Source of the DNA: Areca catechu
Taxonomy: Eukaryota; Streptophyta; Magnoliopsida; Arecales; Arecaceae
Length of the DNA: 64,000 bases
Reading direction: 5' to 3'
Assembly (NCBI GenBank): GCA_021397845.1
Contig: CM038040.1
Location: 64,434,088-64,498,087, forward strand
This document shows positions 34,200-45,164 of this stretch, one piece after another (positions within the stretch are counted from its first letter, which is position 1; every line of letters starts with the position of its first letter). Both the position numbers and the translations under genes were made by a program. The notes under the pieces were generated by a model. That model did not search any database and was not told the DNA's origin. It worked only from the letters and a program-made list of their open reading frames with translations.

Positions 34200-34265
34200 C
34201 TACAAAGAAAATGGGTTTAGGAACAACTAGATTGAAAAGAAAAGATAGAAACCAAGCATAAATAC
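34200..34265 (-). other. Intron 2 of the Tat C antisense gene (about 66 nt)
   Basis: Minus strand donor GGAG/GTATTTATGC and acceptor CCATTTTCTTTGTAG/TGGGC, T-rich throughout. Position relative to the protein matches intron 2 of Tat A. Confidence 0.5.
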
Positions 34266-34702
34266 CTCCTACATAGATAAAATCATCTTCTTCTTCAAGT
34301 TGTCATAATTCATCACCTGAAGCTCTTCAAGCTTCTCCATAAAAAGGCTCTTCTTGAGGACTTCCTACCAAGTCTCCCATACTTGGGGATCCACGTGCTT
34401 CGAAGCTTCCTCAATCTCACGATCGATAGAAGCTTCAGAATTCCTCATAACCAGGGTAGATAAAGATGATGGGTGAGCTACTGATGTGGGTTGAACCATC
34501 GGTACCTGGGGAACATTAGCAGTAGTCCCTGAGGAAGTTTTGATCATTCCAGGATGGTCAGATCTAGTTGGAGTCTTTGCCGGATCGGGCTCAGGTTCAA
34601 AAAGCTTAGCCCTCTTGAAGCCTGTAGAAGAAGCCTGGCCCTTCCTTTTTTGGGCTAACCTTTGCCTCATAGCTTTAAAGTGTTTGGGCCTCATACTTAT
34701 AG

Positions 34703-34771
34703 CTAGTCAATCAGTTGAAATAAGAAGAAAGTAGGTTAGATGAAAGAAGAGTAGAAGAATTCTGAACTCAC
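34703..34771 (-). other. Intron 1 of the Tat C antisense gene (about 69 nt)
   Basis: Minus strand donor GAGG/GTGAGTTCAG and acceptor TGATTGACTAG/CTATAAG (an alternative AG seven bases later would give 76 nt). The exon after it, AISMRPK, matches IKFTIC..MSKKRAISM of A and DIRFSME of B. Confidence 0.55.
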
Positions 34772-35514
34772 CCTCGGGGAGTAAGCTTAACCCCGCTTTT
34801 TGGAGGGACTCTTCGAACAAGAGCCACTCCAGATCAAGGACCTCAAAGCTATTGAGAATTTCAAAATGTGCCTCCTCAACATAGCTTCAGAGTACTTAGT
34901 AAGTGAACTAGCTGACCCTAGTTCAACATATCCCAATCATCCATTGAAGAAGATGATACAAAGTAAAAATTCTCCTTCCATCCTTTGATGGTGGAAGGAG
35001 CATCCAAAATCAAGGGATCGACCCCCATTGGAGTTGTGAGGTACTACCATACCTTGGCATAGGGATACTTTTGGGCAATGAAAAAGGAGTGGAACAGGGG
35101 CAAGGAGGGCTGGACCTTAAGTAAGAAGCATATACCCAAAAATCCTATGATGTGCCTAATAGAATTTTGGGTTAGAACACATAAGGATATCCTGTGTGAC
35201 CTAAGAATTCAAGGACGAATGGAGGGAGGGAGAATCTGAGTCCCATCTCGAATGCCTCCTCGTAGATACCAAGTCTATCGGGAGGAGAGTTGTCTATCCA
35301 TGAATCAGGCCCCAACAACTCTATCTCATAACCCTTTAGATACAATACCCAACATGCACAAGGAACAAATCCTCCTAGTCCACCATAGACCGTCACCCCT
35401 CCTTCGGACCTATGGATGTTGGCCTAGCACATTCTTGATGCGGGATAATGGGTCTTTCGACCCCTCCTCTCTAGCACCCTTCCTCAATGACTTTTCTTTC
35501 TTAGGTCTTGCCAT

Positions 35515-36041
35515 TGACCAAGCACTCGAGAAAAGAAAGTGAAAAAAAAGAAATTATAGAAGGAAAAGAAGGGCTAACCTAAGAACAAGATGAGACTAGA
35601 GGTCGAGGTTGATGAATTTCCTAAAAGAGACTCCTAGGAAAGAAGAAGCACACAAGAAGAAATGGAGGGCAAAAAACCAGGAGGACAGCAAGAAGTACCC
35701 TAAGGAAAAGTTGGAATTGTTCAGCATAGAGATAAGAGAAAAGGTAGAAAGACAATCATCTCCACTCTTTTAAATGAAGAAGTGTGTTCCCTAAACCATC
35801 CGGAGCCACTCAGCAACCACCACGTGGTGCACAAAAACTAGCAAGTTATGGACATTTCATCGCCTCAAATAAGTGCCATACCTCCATGAAGCATCATTGA
35901 AAGACATAACCTAGAGTGCATCATCACCCTATCAATTAGGATCCACCTCGAAAACTATACACCTTCAAATCAGAAGGAGCCTTGTGCCCTTGGCCCTCCC
36001 TTTTCTTTAGATACTTCTATAATATGATCAAAGTCTAGATC
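35515..36041 (-). promoter_or_regulatory. Upstream region of the Tat C antisense gene
   Basis: On the minus strand this lies before the antisense ATG. It includes a pyrimidine-rich stretch (rc of 35530-35720, CTTCTTTCC, TTTTTTCACTTTC). No coding frame. A promoter is only inferred from the position. Confidence 0.3.
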
Positions 36042-36058
36042 AGAAAATAGAGGGTATC
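36042..36058 (+). promoter_or_regulatory. Tat C polypurine tract
   Basis: AGAAAATAGAGGGTATC directly before the LTR start TGTTAGTAGAAAATATG. Confidence 0.5.
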
Positions 36059-36736
36059 TGTTAGTAGAAAATATGATCAGATAGTAAACATGGGGTCCAC
36101 TATAATAGAAATGATCCATCGATCAATTAGCATGATTGCTAGCATGAGTTACCGATTGCATATTAGGCTAAGTCATCATAAGATGAATAGATTGTTGCAA
36201 ATGGGTGATCGACCACTCGAACAATGCCCTCATCGACCGTTCCTACGGTGCCTGGCCATGAGCCCCTGAGCAGGCACTAGTAGTGGATGACTTCTATACC
36301 TAAAAGATATTAGTGAGCCTTCGCAAACTGTTCCTAAAGCACTTGGCTATAACTTTCAAGTGGGCACTAGCAGTAGATGACTCTTATGCTTAGAAGGTAT
36401 CAGTGAGCCCTCACTGAGCGTTCCTAAGGCACTCAGCCAAGAGTCCGATAGCTCATCCAAGCTCACATTTTGAGAGCACTCTTTAGCTAGCAGAACCTTG
36501 ATAACACACCTGCTACTAGCCCTCGAAGGCACAGCACTGCAATGCTTACTATCACTGCTTCTATCATGTAGTTGGACTCTCCATGTCTCGAAATCATCAA
36601 ATCATTGTCAGATCTCAACAAATGAGGGAGATGTACGTAGACACTTTCTGACCCAGGTCACCATTAAATGAGGAGCGGTGTACTTTGAATTAGCAATAAG
36701 AATATATTTAAGAAGATAAGACACTTCTTGCCAACA
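36059..36736 (+). repeat. Tat C 3' LTR (about 0.68 kb)
   Basis: It begins TGTTAGTAGAAAAT after the polypurine tract and ends TTGCCAACA, like other Tat LTR ends here (B GGCAACA, A GGTAACA, D CACAACA). The partner LTR is not in the window, so the edges are inferred. A block of about 95-110 bp is tandemly duplicated inside (36267-36365 and 36361-36440: GGGCACTAGCAGTAGATGAC, GTTCCTAAGGCACT). Confidence 0.5.
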
Positions 36737-37636
36737 AGAAAGGCCCAGGCAAGATCAAACCACCATCTTTTTAAAAGATCGGAATGCTAAATTGGCCTTT
36801 CTACGTATAGACACTCCAGGGAAGTTTAGAGAGAGAAGCAGTGGAAATCCCTCGAATGCAAGTAAATCGAGAGGCCGGCATGGGAAGAACGCAATCCGTC
36901 TTCCTGGGAATCTCCCCCCAACGAGTGGGTCCTCAAGGGTCGGCATGCCGAGAATGCTAAAACCTTCATCCAACTTAACCCTTCCATCATCTAGGAGATT
37001 CATCAAATTAACCTCCGCAACTGGCAAAAAATGGGGGGTTGACCATTGCCCAGTGCAAGATGCATAATGTTACAGCGAGAGCCGAAACTTCTTCGACGAA
37101 CCGCTCTTTCTTCAACGCACATCCAATCACCATTGAGTAGATGGGAGTTTATGGTTGGAGGGGACATCCACCGCGTAACGGGTCTCGGAAGAAGAGATTG
37201 AATGGCTTGGCTGTAGATCGATGGCCACCTCTATCTGGGGCTAATCTCATTCCTTTGGGAAAGAGCCATATCTCCCCACTCACATCGCCTTTTGCCAAAC
37301 TCCCACACGTCTCAGTCACCGTCTTCCTTGGGTCCTCAAGGTCAAGGTATCTCTGGCACCCTCCATTTAACTCCATCATAGGTTTTTACAGCTACAAGGT
37401 CTGGATCTGGGCATCGTCATCAAGCCAGATCTTATGCAGATGCCCTCATAATATCTTCTGTAGTCCTGAAAGATCCATCCTCCTCTACTGCGAAGATCTA
37501 CTCGCCGGTTCACACAGCTCCAGGCACCTTCCCCCCTCCAGCAACAAATCTCCAACCCAACAACCCAGCAGGCTCTAAAAAGGGAAGGTGCTTCCGATGC
37601 GCAGACACACAAAAAAATCATGTAGAAACCAATTAA
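36737..37636. other. Unassigned stretch between Tat C and LINE ORF1
   Basis: About 900 bp, more GC-rich than its surroundings, with overlapping frames on both strands (plus 36792-37067, 37141-37578; minus 37027-36755, 37379-37149, 37651-37376). None shows a domain I know. The position suggests LINE 5' UTR, but it could also be decayed older sequence. Short alternate-strand openness is probably due to base composition. Confidence 0.35.
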
Positions 37637-37920
37637 ATGCTTTGCATGCATGCCTTTGCTTTGACCATTCCTTTAGGAAGTGCAAAGATCTTGACCATAA
37701 CAAAGTTCGATCCATTCATCAGCAACCTTCCAACATGGAACCAGAACCTTTGGAGTTCTCTCCCTGATCACCCACTCCCTGAATCTCCTCCTACCTCTCC
37801 GACACATACCATAAGGAGAGCTAAGGCCTTTGTACCAAATTCATGCAAGCTCAGAGAAACACAAGAATATCTCATGCATGTGGCATACCTAGAGGTGGCC
37901 GGTTGGATTATCAAGCCGGA
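37637..37920 (+). pseudogene. LINE ORF1, first part
   Basis: Open from ATG 37637 to the Tat B insertion. Residues AKAFVPNSCKLRETQEYLMH and VAYLEVAGWIIKP lead into the nucleic-acid-binding domain. If Tat B and one 5-bp copy of the target site are set aside, the frame passes directly into 55627 (..KP-D-N-IAST), so the two halves belong together. ORF1 proteins coat LINE RNA. Confidence 0.6.
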
Positions 37921-38014
37921 TGATGTGGCGTAATCACTGACATGGAGCCCGCGTCTGACCCAGCTAGCAGTCAACTTGGCAAAAGATACCACCTAGATAC
38001 TATCCCCAGATAAG

Positions 38015-38135
38015 CTCCGACGTCGAGCTCCCGGCCGAGGTCGAGCTTTCGTCCGAGGTCAAGCTCCTGGCCAAAGTCAAGCTCCCGTCCAAGATCGAGC
38101 TCCTAGCCGAAGTTGAGCTCCCCACCTAAAGTCAA
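38015..38135. repeat. 18-bp minisatellite in Tat B 5' LTR
   Basis: Six units of the form GTCGAGCTCCCGGCCGAG, GTCGAGCTTTCGTCCGAG, GTCAAGCTCCTGGCCAAA. It is the reverse-complement equivalent of the 18-bp unit in Tat A's LTR. The second copy is at about 54440-54560 in the 3' LTR. Confidence 0.8.
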
Positions 38136-38258
38136 ACCTGAACAAAGACAAGTAGGTCTGGTCCCCTGTCAGGTGACCATGGGAGCAGCTGGGATAGCAA
38201 CCCCAACAGGTGGTGCTGCCATCTCCATCAGAGCCCCCGTGTTACTCAAAGAAGCAGC

Positions 38259-38450
38259 ACCTTCTACGGAGGAGTGCTCTACCAGGACACGCCACCTGCA
38301 CCTTCCGCGAAGGAGTGCTCTACTAGGATACACCGCCTGCACCTTTTGCAGAGGAGTGCTCCACCAGGGCATGCCGTCTGCACCTTCTGTGGAGGGATAC
38401 TTTGCCAGGGCACGCCGCTTGCATTCCCTGTGGAGAGGCATTCCGCCGAA
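38259..38450. repeat. 41-bp repeat in Tat B 5' LTR
   Basis: Four to five units starting CACCTTCTACGGAGGAGTGC and containing CCAGGRCACGCCRCCTG, then a decayed unit. The 3' LTR has the equivalent at about 54660-54830, with one unit shortened. Confidence 0.75.
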
Positions 38451-39227
38451 GCATCGGGCCCTACAGCACACTATCAGCACCTTCATTGGAAAGGTGCTCT
38501 GCCAGGGGCATCGTGCCATGTAACTCACTACCTACACTACCCGAAAGAGAAATATTTTACCGGGAGTCTCAGACCCTACAGCATCTCCCGTTAGGCTAGT
38601 GCTCTGCCAGGTCCCGAGGCATGGTGGTATGATGCCCATAAAAGAAAGTGTCATGTCGGAGTGTTAGGTTCCATGGCACGCCACCTGCACTCATCGGATA
38701 GGGAGCGCACTTCATAGTACTCATCTTGCACTCATGGCAGAAGCTTCCTCCGAGGATTTCGGACCTTCTCCCCCTCCTCTTAGGAGAGGCAGGGACAAAC
38801 CTGTGCTCCGCCCACATGAGACGCACCAAGAGAGCACCAGACTGGGGCTCTAAGCCCCACCAGATGAAACATGCTTCTATAAGAAGCTCGAAGGGGCCTT
38901 CGATGAGTGTAAGTATGAGCAAACAAAGAGAAGCCAAGATAAGGGCAGGAGGAACATCCGAAGACTCCCCCGAGAACTCCCACTGCTCTAGCTTCAACTC
39001 TATCTTTTAAAAAATTCTTTGAACATGGAGGTCACCCTCGCTCTACGAAGGAAGATTTGTTCTCCTTGATCGTCCATTAACTTGATCGTCGGAGTGCCTC
39101 ATCTAGGATCCCCAACCTAGGTCTCCTCTTTTTTGCAGGACTGGTCACACTCGGAGGTCTCCAGGTGGGAAGTCCACTCAACTGAGCCAAGTTGGAGCTA
39201 CAGGCCTTGGCAATCTAGTTGGCAACA

Positions 39228-39250
39228 GATTGGCACATCATGAAGGGGGG
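39228..39250 (+). promoter_or_regulatory. Tat B primer-binding site (decayed)
   Basis: GATTGGCACATCATGAAGG immediately after LTR end GGCAACA. Same layout as in Tat D (GATTAGCGCACCAGGTAGG). Confidence 0.5.
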
Positions 39251-39286
39251 TGGCTGCAGAAAGACCAAGAGCCAGTTTAAACCAGC

Positions 39287-40835
39287 TGGTATGGACACCA
39301 GGATCAGACAGAGATTATTGAGCTCATTATGGATTTCTATTTAGACTTTCAAGTCCTGTAGTTCATTTGAGTCCATCTGAGTCCATTTGAGTCATGTTAG
39401 CTTTTTATGTCAGGTCTTGTAATCGCGTCAGTACGAGTCCTGTCATCTTTAATTGAGTCAAGTCAAATTTTATTTCACTTGAGTCCAAGTCTATAATCAA
39501 GAAGTTTAAGACCTCAGCCACCTCAACAGCCACATGGGACCCCAGTCACAGTGCTACACTTAGTGCGCCACCTCAGCAGCCACGAGGAGTCCCAGTCATA
39601 GCAGGCATCCTCCACTCTATTAGGCATCCCAAGATCTTCATGACATCATCCAAGCCTAAAAAGGAAGCAGATCAGCACCCCATATGGAAGTTATGGGCTG
39701 CCCACGAGAAGATGGAAGAAACCTATATGGCATCTAGGTAGATTAGGCAGCATATGGGTGCCCTCCCTCTTTCCCTTGTTTCATGAGATTTTTTTCTTGT
39801 ACCGCCCACCTGTTATGGAAGTTATGTGGTGCCTCCCTTTCATGCAAATCCGCCCACAAGGCAACATGATGCCGACCCCCCTTCTTTGCTCTTTATTCCA
39901 TGTAATCCAAGGGCTAGGGTCAATTATAAAAGGACCCCGCCTCTTCATGTATGAAAATTAATTTCAATGAATGAAAACATGAGTCTTCTTCTTTTATTCC
40001 TGTGCTTGTGAGCATTGACACTCCGTGAGGGAGAGGGTGAGAGGCCCAACCGACCAAACACCAGTTCTATCTTCAAGCATCCCAATCCCAAGCCACCATT
40101 TCCAAGCCTTGGTCGCCAACCCCGGACCATCAAGCAGGCCGCTACCTTCTTGCTCTCAAGCAGGCCACCCTGTCAAGCATCCTTGCTGCCTCTTCAAGCA
40201 GCCAAGCCATCATCTTCTAGCCATTAGGCCGCCACCATCTAGTCTTTAGGCCACCACCATCAGGCCTCCAGGCTACCATCCTCAAGCCACCAAGCCGCCT
40301 CCCCATCAAACCCCAGGCATCTTCCCCATGCCTAGGCCCTTTAGCCTCTTCTTTACTTCCATCCTACTTCATATTTTTTTCACTTTGAGGGTCTCTAACT
40401 CTTAGTGTTTGCAGGATCCCTCCAGTACCATGATCCTTGGAGGAGGTCTTTTTTGCCCTCGGGACCATCTAACAGAAAACCGGTGCATCCTTGAGACTGA
40501 GCTTCTTCTTCCAGGCACCAATCCTGAGAGTGTGAGACCCTATCTACAACGAGGAAGAAATCATTGCCAGGTAATCAAACCCATCCTTTCTCTCAATGTC
40601 TGTTTTATTGAAAACCAAGCATGTTCTAAATTAGTGGTTTCTCAACCCTAGGATCCTACTTTCTTTATCATTTCTTGAAATCTTAATCTGTGGGTAGGAC
40701 TTTACTCTTCACATGACAACCCTTACTTATTCTTAACCTTTTTCGGGAACAAAACCATCATAAAAATTTAAACTTATTGCTCTCTAGAACTGCAATTTCT
40801 TTATGATAATCTCTAGCATCTTTCATCCTGCATCA
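39287..40835 (+). repeat. Chromovirus E 5' LTR
   Basis: Begins TGGTATGGACACCAGGATC, ends CATCCTGCATCA. Contains a CTATTTAG/ATTATAAAAGGA region (39925-39935, likely TATA box) and a GCC/CAAGC-rich section (40070-40320). Partner 43617-45164. Confidence 0.85.
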
Positions 40836-40837
40836 GT

Positions 40838-40850
40838 TTGGTATCATAGC
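40838..40850 (+). promoter_or_regulatory. Chromovirus E primer-binding site
   Basis: TTTGGTATCATAGC after ...GCATCAG, one base from the tRNA-Met complement TGGTATCAGAGC. Confidence 0.75.
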
Positions 40851-41681
40851 ATGGTTTAGGACATGTTCATACATAGGACTTAGAAAATTTTGCATGCTGA
40901 AATTTTTGCATAATAGTCTGAACCTAGGACTTGTTTCTCATTAAAACCCTTTTGTTTATCACTTATCTTTGCACCATCATCCATCTAATTAGTCCTCATT
41001 AAATTTGCATGTTTTTCCTTAATTTTAGATCTGAAAAATACAAAAAAGATTATGCATCATTTTTATTCTTTGATCTAAGATTTCACGCCTCCTGAGTGAG
41101 TATACGAAAGTATACTATCACGACCCATGGGAGTAATGAGCTATGGCCGGTTGTGAGATGCTTAGGTTATGGTTTTGATTACTTGCTTGATGTGTGCATG
41201 CATAATTGAATTCACTTAAGGGCAATTTCACTCTGCCAGATAAGGGAAGGATTTCATCACCTTTCCTTGGCCCAAAACAACCATCCTCATCGCGATCCCA
41301 AGCCTAATTAAAATCAAGTAGAAACCTCAAGCAGCTAAGGACACCAATGGGTCCAATTCATGGTATTGTGAGAAAGCTAGTGCACTCAATTCATCACTTA
41401 TCTCTTGAAATTGGTATCTAGGCTAGGGGTCCAGAGGCAAACACCCTAAGCAGAGCTATGGTTACTTAATTAGGACCCTGCGAGAGTAGGGGGAGCCTCC
41501 CACACTTCACCTCTTACCTAGCCAGTGGAAAGGATAAATGTTGACTTGGTTGTAAGTTGAGCTGACTCATTCTACTTGAACTGCTAGGTTTAGCAAAATC
41601 CTAGAACGGTTTATGTACTTGTGCATGACCACTAGATCAGGAGTCCAATACCAGCAGTCTTAAACCCAACCCAGTCTGACC
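40851..41681 (+). other. Chromovirus E 5' leader
   Basis: About 830 bp of AT-rich, non-coding leader before gag, with no repeat that I can see. Confidence 0.5.
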
Positions 41682-42707
41682 ATGGAGCTTAACTTTGAAA
41701 CCTTACTGAGGGTCATGATTGAACAGTTTGCCCAAATGAACAATAGGTTTAATCAAATGGAAGAGCGTGTTGGAAACTTAGAGAGAACCCATGAGATCCA
41801 TACTGAGCATGAACTTGAGACACCATTTCCCACACCTCCCAACCCTAGGAGAGCCCCATGCCATGACCCAATCTTGGAGCTTAATCAGAGGAGACCCAAT
41901 CATAATTTCATTGACCAAGATGAGAGAAACATTAGAAATATTAGGTTCGAGGTACCTATATTTGATGGTAGCCTCGATCCTAAGGTATACAATGATTGGG
42001 AAGGAGATATGGACTAGTTCTTTGTGTGGTATGAATTGTCTGAAGAGAGAAAGTTCATGTTTGATAAGCTCATGTTAGTTAGCCAAGCTAGACTATACTG
42101 AAAAAATGTTAAAAGGATGACTAGGCAAAGAAGAGACATATCTATAGCTACCTGGAGAGCCATGAAACTTAAGCTTAGAGAAAAGTACCTACCCATGTCC
42201 TATGAGCATAGGGGACCCATAACCCATTGACCCGAATCCAATAGGATTAGCACCTCTGGATATAAGCCAAGTACTAGTCAAGTTCCCCTTAGCCGACCCA
42301 CCCCTACTACCCCATTTGTTAACAAGGATGCCATGGAAGAGGAAATATATATGGTAGACCCAAAATTAGTTGACCACGAAAATACTCAGGATGAAGCTAT
42401 ATTGGAAGGACAATTAGAAGAAGAGAACTATGAGGAGTATAACACTGCTACTATAAGGGCTTTACTTGAGGAAACACTAAAAAAGAATCAAATTATAGAG
42501 CCTAGTCCTGAAATTCAAGAACAAGAGAAAATTAGTGAGGACATGGTTTCTTCAATTCAGTATCCTTATAAGGAATTCACTCCTTTAGTTCCGAATAAAG
42601 ATCTCTTTCCTAAAATTGCTGACTTATCCTTCCATAAAGTGGACCTTTTATCATCTATAGATATAAATCAATGCCCAAACCTTAAGGTCATCCTCATTAA
42701 TCAATGA
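41682..42707 (+). pseudogene. Chromovirus E gag and truncated pol start
   Basis: ATG 41682. The N-terminal part has a short coiled coil (MIEQFAQMNNRFNQMEERVG), then PIFDGSLDPKVYNDWEGDMD, and after a stop FFVWYELSEERKFMFDKLML and ATWRAMKLKLREKYLPMSYE: the gag core (family: F.G..DP..F.DW...ME.YF.W...). The frame 42333-42707 is acidic (EEEIYMVDPKLVDHENTQDE, ATIRALLEETLKKN) and corresponds to the gag-protease linker. The zinc knuckle is not visible. Around 42710-42800 the sequence jumps to late pol. Confidence 0.75.
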
Positions 42708-42789
42708 CTATTCCGCGAATCCTCTTCTTATTTCCTATCCTATCCTAAGGTTTCCAATGCTTCTAGAACCACTCGATTTCACTTTGTTG

Positions 42790-43600
42790 AGGTTAATAGG
42801 TTGCATAAATCCTTTGAGCATGTTAGATTTGCTACCTATTTCTAAAAATTCTTATGGCATTTATTAGGAGTCCATGTAAAATTTTCATCTGCATGTTACC
42901 CACCAAGGGTCAAGCACAAAGTTGTAGTTAAAGATTTAATAAATTTCTTTCGATAGGAATGCATAGTCAAATCTGTAATTTATTAGATGTTGGTACGGTC
43001 ATTTGAACAGCATGTTAGAGATCTGTATAAGAAAATTAGCAATAAGATTAACATAAGCAATGATACTTATAAAAACAAAGCTAATTCCCGAAAAAGAGTC
43101 AAAGAGTTCACTGAGGGAGATTATGTGATGATTAGGCTTAGGCCTGAGCAGTTTCCTTCGGGACCATAAAGAAGTTACATGCCCATGGAGCTAGACCCTC
43201 AAAGTGATAAAGAAAGTTGGACCTAGTGCCTATGTGCTCGAGTTACCACCCGAATTTGGCATTGGCTCAACCTTCAATATCTCAGACCTTGTTGAGTATA
43301 GGGAGCCAGCAATGATACCTAGTGAGCCTTTTGGATCTGACCCTATTCTTGAGAGCGAACACATACCTGAGTGTTCACCAATAAATTTGCTTAGAAAAGG
43401 AGAAATGATTGAGCATATGCTGGACGACCATGCTATTAGTACCTGGAACAAAGGCTACCAGCATTATTTGGTTTGTTGGCAAGGTTGACCAGACTCTAAG
43501 AATTTGTGGATCACTCGAGAGGATCTGCAATGCCTCGACCCAGACCTATTAGAGCAGTACCAGAATCGGATTGACCCTTACTCGACAGGGTCAAGTTCCT
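42790..43600 (+). pseudogene. Chromovirus E integrase C-terminus and chromodomain
   Basis: Pieces in several frames: INPLSMLDLLPISKNSYG (end of integrase core), SFEQHVRDLYKKISNKINIS, then EFTEGDYVMIRLRPEQFPSG (GPY/F module start) and KKVGPSAYVLELPPEFGIGS, TFNISDLVEY. The chromodomain follows: ISTWNKGYQHYLVCWQG, stop, PDSKNLWITREDLQCLDPDL. In chromoviruses this domain guides integration to heterochromatin marks. The usual aromatic and acidic landmarks (Y..LV.W.G....LW......L) are kept. A TGA interrupts it and upstream frames are shifted, so it is dead. Confidence 0.8.
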
Positions 43601-43616
43601 CCCACCATAGGAGAAT

Positions 43617-45164
43617 TGGTGCGGGCACTATGATCAAACAGAGATTATTGAGCCCATTATGGATTTCTTTTAGACTTTAAAGTCCTGTAGTCCATCTGAG
43701 TCCATTTGAGTTTTGTTAGCCTTTTCTTGTCAGGTCTTGTAATCGAGTCAGTATGAGTCCTGTCATCTTTAATTGAGTCAAGTCAAATTTTATTTTACTT
43801 GAGTCTAAGTCTGTAATCAAGAAGTGGAAGACCCCAGCCATCTCAGCAGTCACATGGGACCCCAGTCACAATGCCACACTCAATGCACCACCTCAGCAGC
43901 CACGAGGAGTCCTAGTCACAGCAGGCGTCATTCACCTTATTAGGCATCCCAAGATCTTCATGACATCATTCAAACCCAAAAAGGAAGCATATCAGCACCC
44001 CATATAGAAGTTGTGGGCTGCCCAAGAGAAGATGGAAGAAACCTATATGGCGTCCAAGCAGATTAGGTAGCATATGGGTGCCCTCCCTCTTTTCCTTATT
44101 TCATGAGATTTTTTCCTTGTACCGCCCACCTGTTATGGAAGTTATGTGGTGCCTCCCTTTCATGCAAACCCACCCACAAGGCAACATGTTGCCACCCCCC
44201 CTTCTTTGCTCTTCATTCCATGAAATCCAAGGGCTAGGATCAATTATAAAAGGACCCTCTTCTTCATGTATGAAAATTAATTTCAATGAATGAAAACTTG
44301 AGTCTTCTTCTTCTATTCCTGTGCTTGTGAGCATTGACACTCCATGAGGGAGAGGGTGAGAGGCCCAATCAACCAAACACTGGTTTTATCTTCAAGCATC
44401 CCAGTCCCAAGCTGCTATCTCCAAGCCCTGGTCGCCAGCCCCGGACCATCAAGCAGGCTGCTACTTTCCTGCTCTCAATCAGGCCACCCTATCAAGCATC
44501 CTTGCAACCTCTTCAAGCAGCCAAGCCACCCTCTCCTAGTAGCCAGGCAGCCACCATCCAGTCTCTAGGCCACCACCATTAGGCCTCCAGGCTGCCATCC
44601 TCAAGCCACTAGGCCGCTCTTCCCATCAAGCCCCAGGTGTCTTCCCCACACCTAGGCCCTTCAGCCTCTTCCACAGCCTCTTCTTTACATCCATCCTACA
44701 TCATATTTTATTCACTTTGAGGGCCTCTAATTCTTAGTATTCGAGGATCCCTCAAGTACCATGATCCTTGGAGGAGGCCTTCTTTGCCCTCAGGACCATC
44801 TGACAGAAAGCCAGCGCATCCTCGAGAATGAGCTTCTTCTTCCATGCACCAATCCTGAGAGTGAGACCCCATCTACAACGAGGAAGAAATCATTACCAGG
44901 TAATCAAACCAATCCCTTCTCTCTATGTCTGTTTTATTGAAAATTGAGCATGTTCTAAATTAGTACTTTCTCAATCCTAGGATCCTACTTTCTTTATCAC
45001 TTCTTGGAATCTTAATCTATGGGTAGGACTTTACTCTTTACATGACAACCCTTACTTGTTCTTAACATTTTTTGGGAACAAAATTATCATAAAAATCTAA
45101 ACTTATTTCACTCTAGAGCTGCAATTTCTTTATGATAATCTCGAGCATGTTTCATCCCGCATCA
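43617..45164 (+). repeat. Chromovirus E 3' LTR
   Basis: Begins TGGTGCGGGCACTATGATC after a purine-rich CATAGGAGAAT, ends CATCCCGCATCA. Aligns with the 5' LTR along its full length. Confidence 0.85.

Larger units (their letters stand above)
33520..35514 (-). pseudogene. Antisense gene of Tat C (Transposase_28-like, coiled coil, spliced)
   Basis: Minus strand, opposite to C's pol. Start ATG 35514 (MARPKKEKSLRK) by position only. A frame change leads to DRLGIYEEAFEMGLRFSLPP and FVLEFLGHTG, the N-terminal domain pattern also seen in A and B. Intron 1 34771-34703 (GTGAGT...GACTAG). Then AISMRPKHFKAMRQRLAQKR and a Pro/Ser-rich linker, ending SIDREIEEASKHVDPQVWET. Intron 2 34265-34200 (GTATTT...TTTGTAG). 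Then a charged helical part (VVKAKREATEAIEKYNASYS) and an acidic tail (HFPGIKVDFLDEEEE ... DPNEEVGN) with stop at 33520. Several internal stops. Divergent from A and B but with the same exon plan. Confidence 0.65.
27916..36736 (+). mobile_element. Tat-type Ty3/gypsy retrotransposon C, 3' half
   Basis: It starts abruptly inside the integrase at the edge of Tat A, so A is inserted in C. Order: integrase, non-coding spacer, 76-bp tandem repeat, antisense gene, polypurine tract, 3' LTR. The 5' half (gag to RNase H) should lie left of A, and since A's own left side is buried by copia and X, it is outside the window or deleted. Confidence 0.75.
37921..39227 (+). repeat. Tat B 5' LTR (1.3 kb)
   Basis: TGATGTGGCGTAATCACTG ... 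CTAGTTGGCAACA, matched along its length by 54345-55621. It contains an 18-bp repeat array (38015-38135) and a 41-bp array (38259-38450). The open frames inside are repeat artefacts. Confidence 0.85.
39287..45164 (+). mobile_element. Chromovirus E (Tekay-like), internally deleted
   Basis: Two LTRs of 1549 and 1548 bp, a tRNA-Met-type primer-binding site, gag, then directly the C-terminal end of integrase with a chromodomain. Protease, reverse transcriptase, RNase H and the integrase core are missing. Target-site candidates are CCAGC (39282-39286) and CCAGT (45165-45169). The two LTRs differ at roughly one position in ten by eye, so the insertion is not recent. Confidence 0.85.

Noticed and set aside
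36737..37651. Possible host gene between Tat C and the LINE
   Set aside because: Frames on both strands overlap, no known domain, no splice pattern; position fits a LINE 5' region.
38113..38594. Frames of up to 136 codons in the Tat B LTR
   Set aside because: They lie over the 41-bp array and differ completely between the two LTRs.
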